Origin: Psychrobacter cibarius
Lineage (GTDB): Bacteria; Pseudomonadota; Gammaproteobacteria; Pseudomonadales; Moraxellaceae
DNA length: 64,000 bases
NCBI GenBank assembly: GCA_030686115.1
Contig: CP131612.1
Span: 806,001-870,000, forward strand
Reading direction: 5' to 3'
The notes under the pieces were generated by a model. That model did not search any database, was not told the origin of the DNA, and saw only the letters and a program-made list of their open reading frames with translations. This document shows, in pieces, positions 55,391-64,000 of this stretch. Made by a program: the position numbers and the translations under genes. Numbering within the stretch: the first letter of the stretch is position 1; each line of letters opens with the position of its first letter.

Positions 55391-56320
55391 TTAGCGTTTG
55401 TCGTTGCGGTCACGAGTATTGCGCGTACCACGGCTGGCAGGGCTAGCACTGCTTTTAGGCTTCGCGCTGCTATTGCGAGTGTCGCTACGACTGTCAGTAG
55501 CGCGACGCGCTTTAAGCGGCTTGCTTCTGATACGCTCTTGCTTCTCTTTCGCTGCGCCATGCAGACCCGTACCATAACGAGGACGTAAGCTCACTAGATC
55601 GGTCAACGTATTGATATCTTTTCTGTCGAGTTCTAAGAAACGACCAGTACGTAGCTCTTTTGGTAGAGCAATCGTACCGTAACGCGTGCGTAGTAGACGG
55701 CTTACTTTCAGGCCTTGTGATTCAAACAAACGACGTACTTCGCGATTACGACCTTCTTTTAGTTGGACGTGATACCACTTGTTGACGCCTTCACCACCGC
55801 CTTCTTTGATATCTTCAAACTTTGCAATGCCATCTTCTAGCATAACGCCAGCCGTTAATGCACGTGCAATTTCAGGAGTCACTTCACCCAATACACGTAC
55901 TGCGTACTCGCGAGTGACTTCGCCAGACGGATGCATCAAGCGATGCGCCATCTCACCATCATTGGTAAACAATAATAGCCCAGTTGAATTGATGTCCAAG
56001 CGACCAACCATCACCCAGCGATCATGAGTCAGTTTTGGTAAACGCTCAAAAACGGTTGGACGGCCTTCTGGATCTTTAGCAGAGCAGACTTCGCCTTCAG
56101 GTTTGTAGTAAGCGATAACACGGCGACGCTTTTCGTTTTCAGAGGTGTATTTAATCTGACGACCGTCAACACGAATCTCATCGCCTTGCTCGACGCGATC
56201 ACCAATGGTCGCAGGTCCGTTATTAACAGTAACACGCCCTGATTTTATGACTTCTTCCATTTGACGGCGTGAGCCAAGACCCATACGGGCGAGGGCTTTC
56301 TGTAATTTTTCATCTTTCAT
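55391..56320 (-). CDS. rluB: 23S rRNA pseudouridine synthase RluB
   Basis: Makes pseudouridine 2605 in 23S rRNA. An S4 RNA-binding domain (about residues 1-60, KLQKALARMGLGSRRQMEEVIKSGRVTVNNG) precedes the catalytic domain with MVGRLDINSTGLLLFTNDGE near 105, whose Asp is the catalytic residue. ANGRNREVRR-like KEGRNREVRRLFESQG near 195 confirms the RsuA/RluB group. The tail (about 245-309) is rich in Arg, Lys and Ser and looks disordered. AAGGA lies 7 bases before the ATG at 56320; the ATG at 56326 is too close to it. RluE/RluF are less likely given the length. Confidence 0.92.
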   Translation of the reverse strand: MKDEKLQKALARMGLGSRRQMEEVIKSGRVTVNNGPATIGDRVEQGDEIRVDGRQIKYTSENEKRRRVIAYYKPEGEVCSAKDPEGRPTVFERLPKLTHDRWVMVGRLDINSTGLLLFTNDGEMAHRLMHPSGEVTREYAVRVLGEVTPEIARALTAGVMLEDGIAKFEDIKEGGGEGVNKWYHVQLKEGRNREVRRLFESQGLKVSRLLRTRYGTIALPKELRTGRFLELDRKDINTLTDLVSLRPRYGTGLHGAAKEKQERIRSKPLKARRATDSRSDTRNSSAKPKSSASPASRGTRNTRDRNDKR

Positions 56321-56326
56321 AATCAT

Positions 56327-56908
56327 GTCCTTGAGTCGGTGGGTTTACATTTCTCAATGTAAAAAATTGGATTGACTATTCTACGCTATTTTGATGACTT
56401 TAGCACGCAAACCAGTATCTACAAACGGTATCAATTTATCGTTTTATATTAATAAAAGAAAGTTTGCTAAATTAAAAGAGATTTCTAAAATAAAAGTTGA
56501 TTAGGGTGTTATAAAAGTAAGGTATTTGCACACAAATGCTTATATTTATTTTTTAATAAAACAGTGATTTCTTCGAATATTATTAAGATCAATTAAGCAG
56601 TATAACCAATACCAAATTTATATTTTTGACAGCATGAACCCTAAAAAATACTGCTAACTCCGTTGAATATGTCTGCCGATTTAGATTTTTCTGTCTTTTT
56701 GTTTTTATCGATATGCGCTATACACCTTTTTTGAAAAGGGTTTACCTAAAATAAATTAACTAAAAAAATGTTCTTACATCAATGTTTATAAATATTGCGT
56801 TATGTATAGTTTAGGTGTATATTCAATAAATACATCCTTTTTTATGAATATATTGATAGCAGCAAGGCACTTATTTTTGATTCACGAATATAAATATGAG
56901 TAACTGTT
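56327..56908. other. AT-rich promoter region before the capsule locus
   Basis: About 580 bases between divergent rluB and wza with no convincing gene and very high AT content, as often seen upstream of surface polysaccharide loci. It holds a small CCTTTT/AAAAGG hairpin near 56728-56744 and a plausible promoter at 56795-56823. I looked for the JUMPstart/ops element (GGCGGTAG) and did not find it. Confidence 0.6.
56795..56823 (+). promoter_or_regulatory. Candidate promoter of the wza operon
   Basis: TTGCGT (56795-56800) and TATATT (56818-56823) are 17 bases apart, about 85 bases before the wza start. This is a pattern match in an AT-rich region. Confidence 0.45.
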
Positions 56909-58000
56909 ATGGTTTATAAATATTTCATTTCTGTACAAAAGCGCTCCTTAATAGCAAGTGCGTCTTGCTTATTGCTGACAGTATTGCTCAGCAGTTGCAC
57001 AATAAATTCAGGACTTCAGTCTGGAAAATTACCCGAGTCAGGGACATTCACTGCAGAAAACGGTCTACAATTCTATATTCAACCTTTGAGTTTGGCTAAT
57101 CTACCAGCTAAAGAAGCCGTCATCCTTGATCGAGATTTATATCATTTAGTAAAAACATCTGGGCGTGTCAGCTATGGCATTGCTAAAGGGGATGTTCTCA
57201 ATATTATCCTGACCAATTATCCAGATATTAATGCCTCAACGTCTAGTCTGACCGTTGACCAGCAAGGGTTTATACAATTCCCCTTAATAGGGAGAGTCAA
57301 AGCCAGCGGTCTCAGTGTGCCGCAGTTCACCGCCACTTTGCAAAGTAAGCTCCAACGCTATCTCAAATACTCAGATCCTCAGGTCAAAATCATCAATTAC
57401 CGTGGTAGTAAGTTTTTCGTGGATGGTGAGGTCAAGCAGTCTGGTGAGTTTGCTATCGCAGATGTGCCCATCTCAGTATATGGCGCTATTTCTATGGCGG
57501 GTGGTACGACTGATACGGGTGATTCAAACCATATCGTATTAAACCGTCAAGGCAAAAGTTACAAGCTTGGTATCCAATCATTGAATCAAATGGGGCTGTC
57601 TGCCAATCAAATATACTTACAAGACGGCGATGCTATTCATGTCAATAGCCAAAGCCGCAATAAGGTCTATGTATTGGGAGAATTTGGCAAAATTGAGCCC
57701 GTTGCTATTCCTGAGCAAGGGCTGAGCCTAGCGCATGTATTAGGTGAGTCAAATGGATTGAATTCTAATACGGCCAACGCCGCCAAAGTATATATCGTTC
57801 GGGATAATCCAAAGTATCAATACACCAATATTTATTATGTCGACATGCAGAGCATCACAAGTTTTGCCTTGGCCAGTCGTTTTGACATGCAAGCCAATGA
57901 CATTCTTTATGTTGATCCAACTGGCTTGGCGCGCTGGAATCGTATTATTAGCGCCATACTGCCTTCAACATCAGCAATCAATGTGATTTCAGGGATATAG
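56909..58000 (+). CDS. wza: Polysaccharide export outer-membrane lipoprotein Wza
   Basis: Octameric outer-membrane channel for capsule or exopolysaccharide. A signal peptide (residues 1-30) ends with the lipobox LLSSC. The PES (poly-export) domain lies at about 88-175 (YGIAKGDVLNIILTNYPDIN, VDQQGFIQFPLIGRV), followed by two SLBB-type domains (about 180-265 with FFVDGEVKQSGEF, and 265-345 with VYVLGEFGK). The 363 residues match Wza (379). It begins the locus and is followed by wzb after 9 bases. Confidence 0.94.
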   Translation: MVYKYFISVQKRSLIASASCLLLTVLLSSCTINSGLQSGKLPESGTFTAENGLQFYIQPLSLANLPAKEAVILDRDLYHLVKTSGRVSYGIAKGDVLNIILTNYPDINASTSSLTVDQQGFIQFPLIGRVKASGLSVPQFTATLQSKLQRYLKYSDPQVKIINYRGSKFFVDGEVKQSGEFAIADVPISVYGAISMAGGTTDTGDSNHIVLNRQGKSYKLGIQSLNQMGLSANQIYLQDGDAIHVNSQSRNKVYVLGEFGKIEPVAIPEQGLSLAHVLGESNGLNSNTANAAKVYIVRDNPKYQYTNIYYVDMQSITSFALASRFDMQANDILYVDPTGLARWNRIISAILPSTSAINVISGI

Positions 58001-58009
58001 GAGTCAGTC

Positions 58010-58486
58010 ATGGGAGCGTTTGATCAGATCTTGGTTGTTTGTGTTGGCAATATATGCCGCAGCCCGATGGCCGCTGCCATATTAACGGCATATTATCCAG
58101 AAAAGCACATCGACTCTGCTGGTTTGTCAGCGCTCGTAGGTCACGCAGCTGATGCCAAAGCGGTTGCATTGATGGCCACTCATAATATAGACATCAGTGC
58201 TCATATCGCTAAGCAAATTGATGAAGTGTTAGTCAGTCAGTCAGATTTAATTTTGACGATGACAACCAGCCAAACCAAATGGATTGAAAATCAGTGGCCG
58301 CACTGTCGCGGAAAAACCTTTCGAATAGGGCATTGGCTTGATAAAGATATTGCTGACCCTTATCAGCAGGATGACTCAGCATTTGAGAAGAGTAGACAAG
58401 ATATTATCGATAGTCTTGAACAATGGACTGACAAGATTAGCGACGCGACATCGATTAGAGCGTTGAAGTTCAGCGAATGCTATTAA
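58010..58486 (+). CDS. wzb: Low-molecular-weight protein tyrosine phosphatase Wzb
   Basis: Cytoplasmic phosphatase that removes phosphate from the tyrosine tail of Wzc and so drives polymer assembly cycles. The P-loop VCVGNICRSPMA at about residues 9-20 has the C-x5-R pattern, and the general acid Asp is in ADPYQQ near 123. The 158 residues are slightly longer than E. coli Wzb (147). It lies between wza and wzc, the classical order. Confidence 0.95.
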   Translation: MGAFDQILVVCVGNICRSPMAAAILTAYYPEKHIDSAGLSALVGHAADAKAVALMATHNIDISAHIAKQIDEVLVSQSDLILTMTTSQTKWIENQWPHCRGKTFRIGHWLDKDIADPYQQDDSAFEKSRQDIIDSLEQWTDKISDATSIRALKFSECY

Positions 58487-58511
58487 ACGATCAACATTGA
58501 GCGATGAGTAT

Positions 58512-60779
58512 ATGGTTATGAATAATATGGATTCAAAAGACCTATCAACGTCTACGGGCGAAAAAAACAATGACGACATCGATTTAATGGCGCTGGTTTT
58601 AGTATTGTTACGCGGTTGGAAAATCATTGCTCTCATGGCGATATTGGGGCTTTTACTAGGGCTTTTGTATACCCGCTATGTGAATCCCATCTATAAATCA
58701 GATGCGCTGATACAGATTGAAGAAAATACTCAAGGAATAGAGGCGCTTGGTGAGAGTATCTCAGAGCTGGTGGGTGCAGAAGTCAGCAAAGCGGAGACAG
58801 AAGCAGAGCTGATACGATCACGTATGATATTGGAGCCAGTGGTTGAGCTATTGCACCTGCGCATTAAACTAACAGATCCCAATATTGGTCATCTTGATAG
58901 AATAAAAAGCAATCGTACTTACACGCAATTAAACACACCGGATGATGTGTCTCTTGATACCGAAAATGGCATAGTCAAAATCCGCCAATTTGATGTATCA
59001 CCAGCGTACTTAAACCAACCTTTTACACTAACAAAATCTGCTACAGGGTTTGTTTTGAGCAATGGGTTTGATGAATTCAAAGGTCAGCTTGGTCAGGCGC
59101 ATCAGTTCAAAGGGTTGGACGGTCAGATTAATATTACTGTCACAGAGTTACCTGCTGATGGTTACCCAATTAATATTAGTAAGCAGACGATAAAGGCTGC
59201 GACTGACGCTATCAACGGCGCCTTATCCGTTGAAGAAAAAGGTCAAAAAACGGGGATTATTCAGCTGTCGATGACGGGTCCCAACCAAGAGCAAATCACT
59301 ACTATACTCAATCAGATCGTCCGATCTTACGTCGATCAAAACCAATCTCGCGGTTCTGAAGAAACGACCAAAACACTTGCCTTTATGGAAACGCAGATCC
59401 CTCTATTAAAAGAAAAATTAGAGACTTCTGAAGCACTGTTTAATGACTTTCGTAAAAAATATGGCACGATTGATGTGGGTAAAGAAGCCGAGTTGTTATT
59501 GAATGAGAAGTCTCGCATCGATGAGCAGCTCAATGAGCTGAAACTCAAAAAAGCAGACCTAACTACTTATTACACCGAAGAACATCCACTGGTCATTCAA
59601 ATTAATGAACAGCTCAAAGTGCTTAATAATAGAACAAGAGAGATAGATAATACCATTGCAGGTCTACCTGAAATACAGCGAGAGTTTCTAAAGCTATCAG
59701 AAGATACTGCAATCAATCGAGAAATCTATCTGACGCTGCTCAAAAATTATGAGCAACTTAAAATCGTCAAGGCTGGTCAAATCGGCTATGCCCGTATTAT
59801 CGATTCACCGACCAGTACCTTTAATGCCATTGCACCAAATAAACTACAAATCCTGATGCTGACCACATTGATAGGCATGATGTTTGGGGTGATGCTGGTG
59901 CTCTTGAAGAACCTTATTAGAAATGTCGTCAAAGATCCAGAGCATTTAGAGGTCACAACGGGCATCCCTGTCATTGCAACGATTCCACGCTCACCCTTAC
60001 TGTCGAGGTTGAGTAAAAAGAAGAATACCACCCCTCGCATGCTCGCTCATGTTGATCACAGTAGTTTGAGTTATGAGGCGATCAAAAGCTTAAGAACCAA
60101 TTTGATGTTTGGTATGCCAATGGGGACAGCGGTCGGGCAGCCCGCGCAAGTCATATTGATTACTGGGGAGAGCCCTGGTGTGGGCAAGTCGTTTATCGCT
60201 GCCAATTTATCAGAGGTATTTGCCCAGCTCAACAAAAAAGTCTTGGTCATCGATGGTGACATGCGCTTAGGTGAGCTGCATAAAATGTTTAATATGAGCC
60301 AACATGATGGTCTTGCCGATTATTTGTTGCAGGATAAAAAGCATTTTTCTCCGATTGATGGTACTCGATCAGACAGTGAGGTTCCTAGCTTAGGGGTCGA
60401 AAGCTTTATTCATTCCACTGGTATGGAGTTGATTGATTTCATACCGCGCGGACGGCAGCCGCATAATCCCACCTCATTATTGATGGGCGAAAAATTCAAT
60501 CATTTGATGGCAGAATTAAAGACTCAATACGATTATATTGTCATCGACTCACCCCCGATATTGGCGGCGTCAGATGCTATGGTACTTGCGCAACATGCAG
60601 ACAAAGTACTCATCGTTACGAAGTTTAATCATTCAATAGAAGGGCAACTGGTTTATGCGATCAAGCAAATGAATAAAGCCAATGTACAAGTAGATGGCAT
60701 TATTCTCAATGATGTACAGCAGGGTCTTATGGATAAATATAGCTATCATTATCATTATGCCTATGGAGATAACCACTAG
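58512..60779 (+). CDS. wzc: Polysaccharide copolymerase and tyrosine autokinase Wzc
   Basis: Inner-membrane protein controlling capsule polymer length. Two membrane helices (about residues 30-50 and 440-460) flank a periplasmic domain with coiled coils and a Wzz-type segment. The cytoplasmic BY-kinase domain has Walker A TGESPGVGKSF near residue 550, Walker A' VLVIDGDMRL near 580 and Walker B IVIDSPPIL near 678. The C-terminus SYHYHYAYGDNH is the tyrosine-rich autophosphorylation tail. The start is uncertain: the ATGs at 58512 and 58518 and a TTG at 58497 are all in frame. Confidence 0.94.
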   Translation: MVMNNMDSKDLSTSTGEKNNDDIDLMALVLVLLRGWKIIALMAILGLLLGLLYTRYVNPIYKSDALIQIEENTQGIEALGESISELVGAEVSKAETEAELIRSRMILEPVVELLHLRIKLTDPNIGHLDRIKSNRTYTQLNTPDDVSLDTENGIVKIRQFDVSPAYLNQPFTLTKSATGFVLSNGFDEFKGQLGQAHQFKGLDGQINITVTELPADGYPINISKQTIKAATDAINGALSVEEKGQKTGIIQLSMTGPNQEQITTILNQIVRSYVDQNQSRGSEETTKTLAFMETQIPLLKEKLETSEALFNDFRKKYGTIDVGKEAELLLNEKSRIDEQLNELKLKKADLTTYYTEEHPLVIQINEQLKVLNNRTREIDNTIAGLPEIQREFLKLSEDTAINREIYLTLLKNYEQLKIVKAGQIGYARIIDSPTSTFNAIAPNKLQILMLTTLIGMMFGVMLVLLKNLIRNVVKDPEHLEVTTGIPVIATIPRSPLLSRLSKKKNTTPRMLAHVDHSSLSYEAIKSLRTNLMFGMPMGTAVGQPAQVILITGESPGVGKSFIAANLSEVFAQLNKKVLVIDGDMRLGELHKMFNMSQHDGLADYLLQDKKHFSPIDGTRSDSEVPSLGVESFIHSTGMELIDFIPRGRQPHNPTSLLMGEKFNHLMAELKTQYDYIVIDSPPILAASDAMVLAQHADKVLIVTKFNHSIEGQLVYAIKQMNKANVQVDGIILNDVQQGLMDKYSYHYHYAYGDNH

Positions 60780-60828
60780 TTTGCGTGGTAGTCGCTTATA
60801 AGCAAACCAACTTAATTGGGTGGATATT

Positions 60829-62832
60829 ATGTTGATAAAAACAGAGTCAAACAATGCTTATCAATCGTCCAGTGGTTTTAATCAATGGTCGAAGCGTGTG
60901 GCTCTGTATTTATTGTCATTACCACGCCTGACTAAAAGCACCCTCTTATTTAGTATAGATTTTGCTATGTCGATCTTTTGCCTATTATTGGCATTGATGC
61001 TACGACAAGGGTATGTGGCCTCTCATATCAGTCTTGCAGCGTTGGCTTTTTATGCATTCGTGCCGGTTGCTAGCTTATATCTTATTGGTTTTTATCGAAG
61101 CGCCTCTCGAGGGTTTTTTGATGCAGTGATGGGTCGTGTGCTGCAACTGTTTTTTTTACTTATTATTGTTTATCAAGTCATCATTTATTTGAGTCCATCA
61201 GCGACGATACCGCGCTCAGCCCCCGTTATATTTTTATTTCTATTTTTTATTTGGCTGTGGAATAGTAGGCTCATGATACGCGCGTTACTGAAACGTCTAC
61301 AGGGTGCAGGTCAAAGCCGTCGTCCAGATGCCTGTTGTGAGAACGTGATTATCTATGGTGCAGGAGAAGCTGGTAGAGAGTTGCTAGAAAGTTTGAGGCA
61401 TTCTTATCAGTATAATGTGGTGGCATATATCGATGATGATCTGCAGCTTACTGGGGCTTATTTGCATGGCAAACAAATATATGCAGCTCACGCGCTTCCG
61501 TGGTTGATAGAAAAACTCAATGTGGCGCAGGTGATTTTGGCCATGCCCTCTATGAGCCGTGGTCGTAAAAAACAGATTATGGACAGTCTGTCTGGTATCT
61601 CCGTTAAGATAAAAGACTTGCCAAGCTTACGTGAGCTTGCTGATGAGATAGTAACTGTCAGTCATATACGACCCGTTGACATATTAGATGTGCTCGAACG
61701 AGAAACAGTCGAACCTGTTGCGGAGTTGCTACAAAAAAACATCACGGGTAAAAACGTTCTCGTTACAGGGGCAGGTGGTTCAATCGGTAGTGAGCTGTGT
61801 CGGCAAATCATCAAAAATAAGCCTAAATGCTTAGTGCTATATGAACAGTCTGAGTATGCTTTATACACCATAGATCAAGAACTTAGTAACCTCAAAAAAG
61901 CGGATGCTGATTATCAAAATATTGAGATTATTAGCATTATCGGCAGTGTCAGTAACGAAAAAAAATTAATCAATATATTCGAAAAAAACCATATAAAAAC
62001 GATTTATCACGCTGCAGCCTATAAGCATGTGCCTATTGTTGAGTCCAATCCCTTTGAGGGCACCATCAATAATACCAAAGGCACCTACCATTGTGCCCGT
62101 GCTGCGATACAGGCCCGCGTTGAGACTTTTGTGCTGATTTCTACTGACAAAGCCGTGCGACCTACCAATGTCATGGGAGCGTCCAAACGCTTGGCTGAGT
62201 TGGTCTGCCAAGGATTGAGCCAAAGTAACAGTCAGACTTGTTTTAGCATGGTGCGTTTTGGCAATGTTTTAGGGTCATCAGGCTCTGTGGTGCCGTTATT
62301 TACCAAACAGATTGAGCAAGGCGGTCCGATCACCATCACTCATCCAGACATCACGCGCTATTTTATGACGATTCCAGAAGCGGCCAGTTTGGTTATTCAG
62401 GCAGGTGCGATGGCATTCGGTGGTGAGGTGTTTGTGCTTGATATGGGTGCACCCGTCAAAATTGTTGATCTGGCAAAACGTATGATTCGTTTGACAGGTT
62501 GTGAGCTAAAAGATGATAGCAATCCCAATGGCGATATCGAAATCGTATTTACTGGCTTGAGACCGGGTGAAAAGCTCTACGAGGAGTTAATCATTGGTGA
62601 AGACAATATCGAACCTACTTTTCATCCATTGATTATGCAAGCAATGGAGCACAGCTTTCCTTTGCAAGATATCGAAAATATTTTATTTGAATTTGCAGAA
62701 AAAGCAAAGCAGCAGGATGTGGTCTGGCTGAAAACACAGTTTAAGTTTTTTGTCGAAGGTTACCGAGAAGGATCTGATAAAGATGGCGAGGTAGAGAAAG
62801 TAGATACCACACTGACAGATGAAATGGGTTAA
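60829..62832 (+). CDS. Membrane nucleotide-sugar 4,6-dehydratase (WbpM/PglF/FlaA1 group)
   Basis: Probably a UDP-GlcNAc 4,6-dehydratase that makes the precursor of deoxy-amino sugars such as QuiNAc, FucNAc or bacillosamine. Four N-terminal helices (about residues 20-160), a CoA-binding-like Rossmann domain (YGAGEAGRELLESL near 175) and a catalytic SDR domain (GAGGSIGSELCRQI near 310) follow each other. STDKAVRPTNVMGASKRLAE near 440 holds the family's catalytic Asp-Lys signature in place of Tyr-x3-Lys. The 667-residue length matches WbpM. The start at the ATG (60829) is preferred to the GTG at 60820. The product sugar is unknown. Confidence 0.92.
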   Translation: MLIKTESNNAYQSSSGFNQWSKRVALYLLSLPRLTKSTLLFSIDFAMSIFCLLLALMLRQGYVASHISLAALAFYAFVPVASLYLIGFYRSASRGFFDAVMGRVLQLFFLLIIVYQVIIYLSPSATIPRSAPVIFLFLFFIWLWNSRLMIRALLKRLQGAGQSRRPDACCENVIIYGAGEAGRELLESLRHSYQYNVVAYIDDDLQLTGAYLHGKQIYAAHALPWLIEKLNVAQVILAMPSMSRGRKKQIMDSLSGISVKIKDLPSLRELADEIVTVSHIRPVDILDVLERETVEPVAELLQKNITGKNVLVTGAGGSIGSELCRQIIKNKPKCLVLYEQSEYALYTIDQELSNLKKADADYQNIEIISIIGSVSNEKKLINIFEKNHIKTIYHAAAYKHVPIVESNPFEGTINNTKGTYHCARAAIQARVETFVLISTDKAVRPTNVMGASKRLAELVCQGLSQSNSQTCFSMVRFGNVLGSSGSVVPLFTKQIEQGGPITITHPDITRYFMTIPEAASLVIQAGAMAFGGEVFVLDMGAPVKIVDLAKRMIRLTGCELKDDSNPNGDIEIVFTGLRPGEKLYEELIIGEDNIEPTFHPLIMQAMEHSFPLQDIENILFEFAEKAKQQDVVWLKTQFKFFVEGYREGSDKDGEVEKVDTTLTDEMG

Positions 62833-62898
62833 TAGAGAGAGGCGCGCTGTCATAAATTCCTTACAAGTTCTGTGAGTCACTAAATTGGACAATATGTC

Positions 62899-64000
62899 AT
62901 GAGCTCTGGAGTATTTTTATCGATACAGAGCACAATAAACAGGTTGAAAACCAGTCACTTTGTGCGAGATGTGGTCATGGTCGGTGGCGGGATTGCTGCT
63001 GGACAGGCCATCGCCATGATTTTTATGCCATTTCTCACAAGACTGTACAGACCTGAGGATTTCGGTATCGCTGCTGCCTTTACTGCTATCGTCAGTATTA
63101 TTACGCCGATTGCCACTATGGGCTATGCAAATGCAATCGTGATGCCAGACAGTGACGAGGATGCTGCGGCCATTGCCCGATTGTCTATATTGCTCAGTGT
63201 GGTTATAGCTGTCTTCTCATTCATTGTTGTCTATGTCGGTAAGTTTCATTTGGCAAGTTGGATGGGTATGGAAAGCACACCAAACATGCTATATCTCATA
63301 CCATTAATGCTATTAGTCGGTGCTTTTCTTTCTGTCGCTGATCAGTCTGCTATTAGGGTGGGCTTATTTAAAGCGAAAGCTCGAGCTTATGTGGAAAGCA
63401 AGCTTGTGACAGATAGTAGTAAGCTGATAGGCGGTATGCTAGCACCTTCAGGGATGTTACTTATTTTATTGACGATAGCAGGGCAGCTCACAAACTTTAT
63501 CATGCAGATGCTTCGTGTACCTAGAGTAGGTGTATTAAATGTGCGTCATTGGTTTGGTACTAAGGGTATTCGACATGCCGCCATATCGCAGCGTGATTTT
63601 GCGATATATCGTATGCCACAAAGTATCCTGAATGCAGCTTCAGTGGGGTTGCCAACTATCTTGTTAGCGTCATTATTTAGTGCCTCTTCTGCAGGGCAGT
63701 ATTCGTTGGCTGTCCTTGTGCTTGGTGCACCCGCGATGCTGTTAGGTCAGGCGGTTGGAGAGGTTTTCTATCCTAAAATTACGCGTGCCATCACAGCAAA
63801 TTCATCTGAGGCTTATCAATTTTTATTAAAAGTGACGTTGATTTTATTGGTGGTAGGTATTATGCCATTCGGTACAGTGTTCGTTTTTGGCGATTATCTT
63901 TTTTCTTTAGTGTTCGGTGCAGAGTGGGCATTGGCAGGTAGTTATTCGCAGTGGCTGTCTATTTGGCTTTTGACCAGTTTAGTGTCTGGTGCGAGTACTG
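62899..64000 (+). CDS. Polysaccharide flippase, Wzx/lipopolysaccharide biosynthesis protein family, cut by window edge
   Basis: I translated it by hand from the ATG at 62899; it stays open to the window end (367 codons). The sequence starts MSSGVFLSIQST and shows repeated hydrophobic helices, with FMPFLTRLYRPEDFGIAAAF near residue 45, a signature of the polysaccharide biosynthesis (MATE-like) exporters that flip lipid-linked repeat units. It follows the dehydratase by 66 bases and continues the capsule locus. The C-terminus is not visible. Confidence 0.88.
   Translation, partial: MSSGVFLSIQSTINRLKTSHFVRDVVMVGGGIAAGQAIAMIFMPFLTRLYRPEDFGIAAAFTAIVSIITPIATMGYANAIVMPDSDEDAAAIARLSILLSVVIAVFSFIVVYVGKFHLASWMGMESTPNMLYLIPLMLLVGAFLSVADQSAIRVGLFKAKARAYVESKLVTDSSKLIGGMLAPSGMLLILLTIAGQLTNFIMQMLRVPRVGVLNVRHWFGTKGIRHAAISQRDFAIYRMPQSILNAASVGLPTILLASLFSASSAGQYSLAVLVLGAPAMLLGQAVGEVFYPKITRAITANSSEAYQFLLKVTLILLVVGIMPFGTVFVFGDYLFSLVFGAEWALAGSYSQWLSIWLLTSLVSGAST

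Noticed and set aside
56327..56908. JUMPstart/ops element for RfaH upstream of wza
   Set aside because: No GGCGGTAG-like sequence is present in the leader.
1..64000. Possible CRISPR array, prophage, insertion sequence or tRNA genes
   Set aside because: No regularly spaced identical repeats, transposase, integrase or phage genes, and no cloverleaf sequence was recognised; the tandem repeats found are short and degenerate.

Overview
The window looks like a chromosomal stretch from a Moraxellaceae gammaproteobacterium, most likely Psychrobacter. This rests on gene content and protein character: a nuoA-N operon with a fused nuoCD, the dut-algC pair, nadB-nadA-nrtR-nadC, and a wza-wzb-wzc capsule locus, all in a moderately AT-rich genome. 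I could not run a similarity search, so the genus is an inference.

Layout. (1) 1-5440, minus strand: truncated phosphohexomutase (algC type), dut, mgtE and rep. (2) 5441-6341: a long leader with no gene, then the complete respiratory complex I operon nuoA-N (6342-22760), closed by a strong terminator. (3) 22928-29000: fpr, an unrecognised 259-residue protein, a TonB-type protein, a MscS channel, and phoH-ybeY. (4) 29595-34934: two ubiquinone-pathway FAD hydroxylases, two tandem OmpA-like lipoproteins and a membrane protein of unknown function. (5) 35042-36958: a TetR regulator facing a saccharopine-dehydrogenase-like gene, with two matching palindromic operators between them. (6) 37052-43951: lysO, then a lipid-type cluster. 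It holds a CDP-alcohol phosphotransferase / alpha-beta hydrolase / methyltransferase fusion (like YnbA joined to YnbC), a patatin-like protein lacking the usual catalytic dyad, a short-chain dehydrogenase and a convergent CdsA-like gene (YnbB-like). This is the best candidate for an undescribed system. (7) 44029-49491: de novo NAD synthesis (nadB, nadA, nadC) with the regulator nrtR and two matching palindromes before nadA/nrtR and nadC. (8) 49770-52817: a MarC protein, trimethylamine monooxygenase (tmm) and a LysE/ArgO exporter. (9) 52964-55253: three tandem, mutually related genes of unknown function, the middle one with a calcium-loop-like motif. (10) 55391-64000: rluB, an AT-rich promoter region, and the start of a capsule or exopolysaccharide locus (wza, wzb, wzc, a WbpM/PglF-type dehydratase and a truncated Wzx flippase).

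Short dispersed elements with inverted ends of the type TTAGGGCGTRTT occur at several intergenic sites, and in two places the element end supplies the stop codon of a gene. I saw no tRNA, rRNA, CRISPR array, insertion sequence or prophage.
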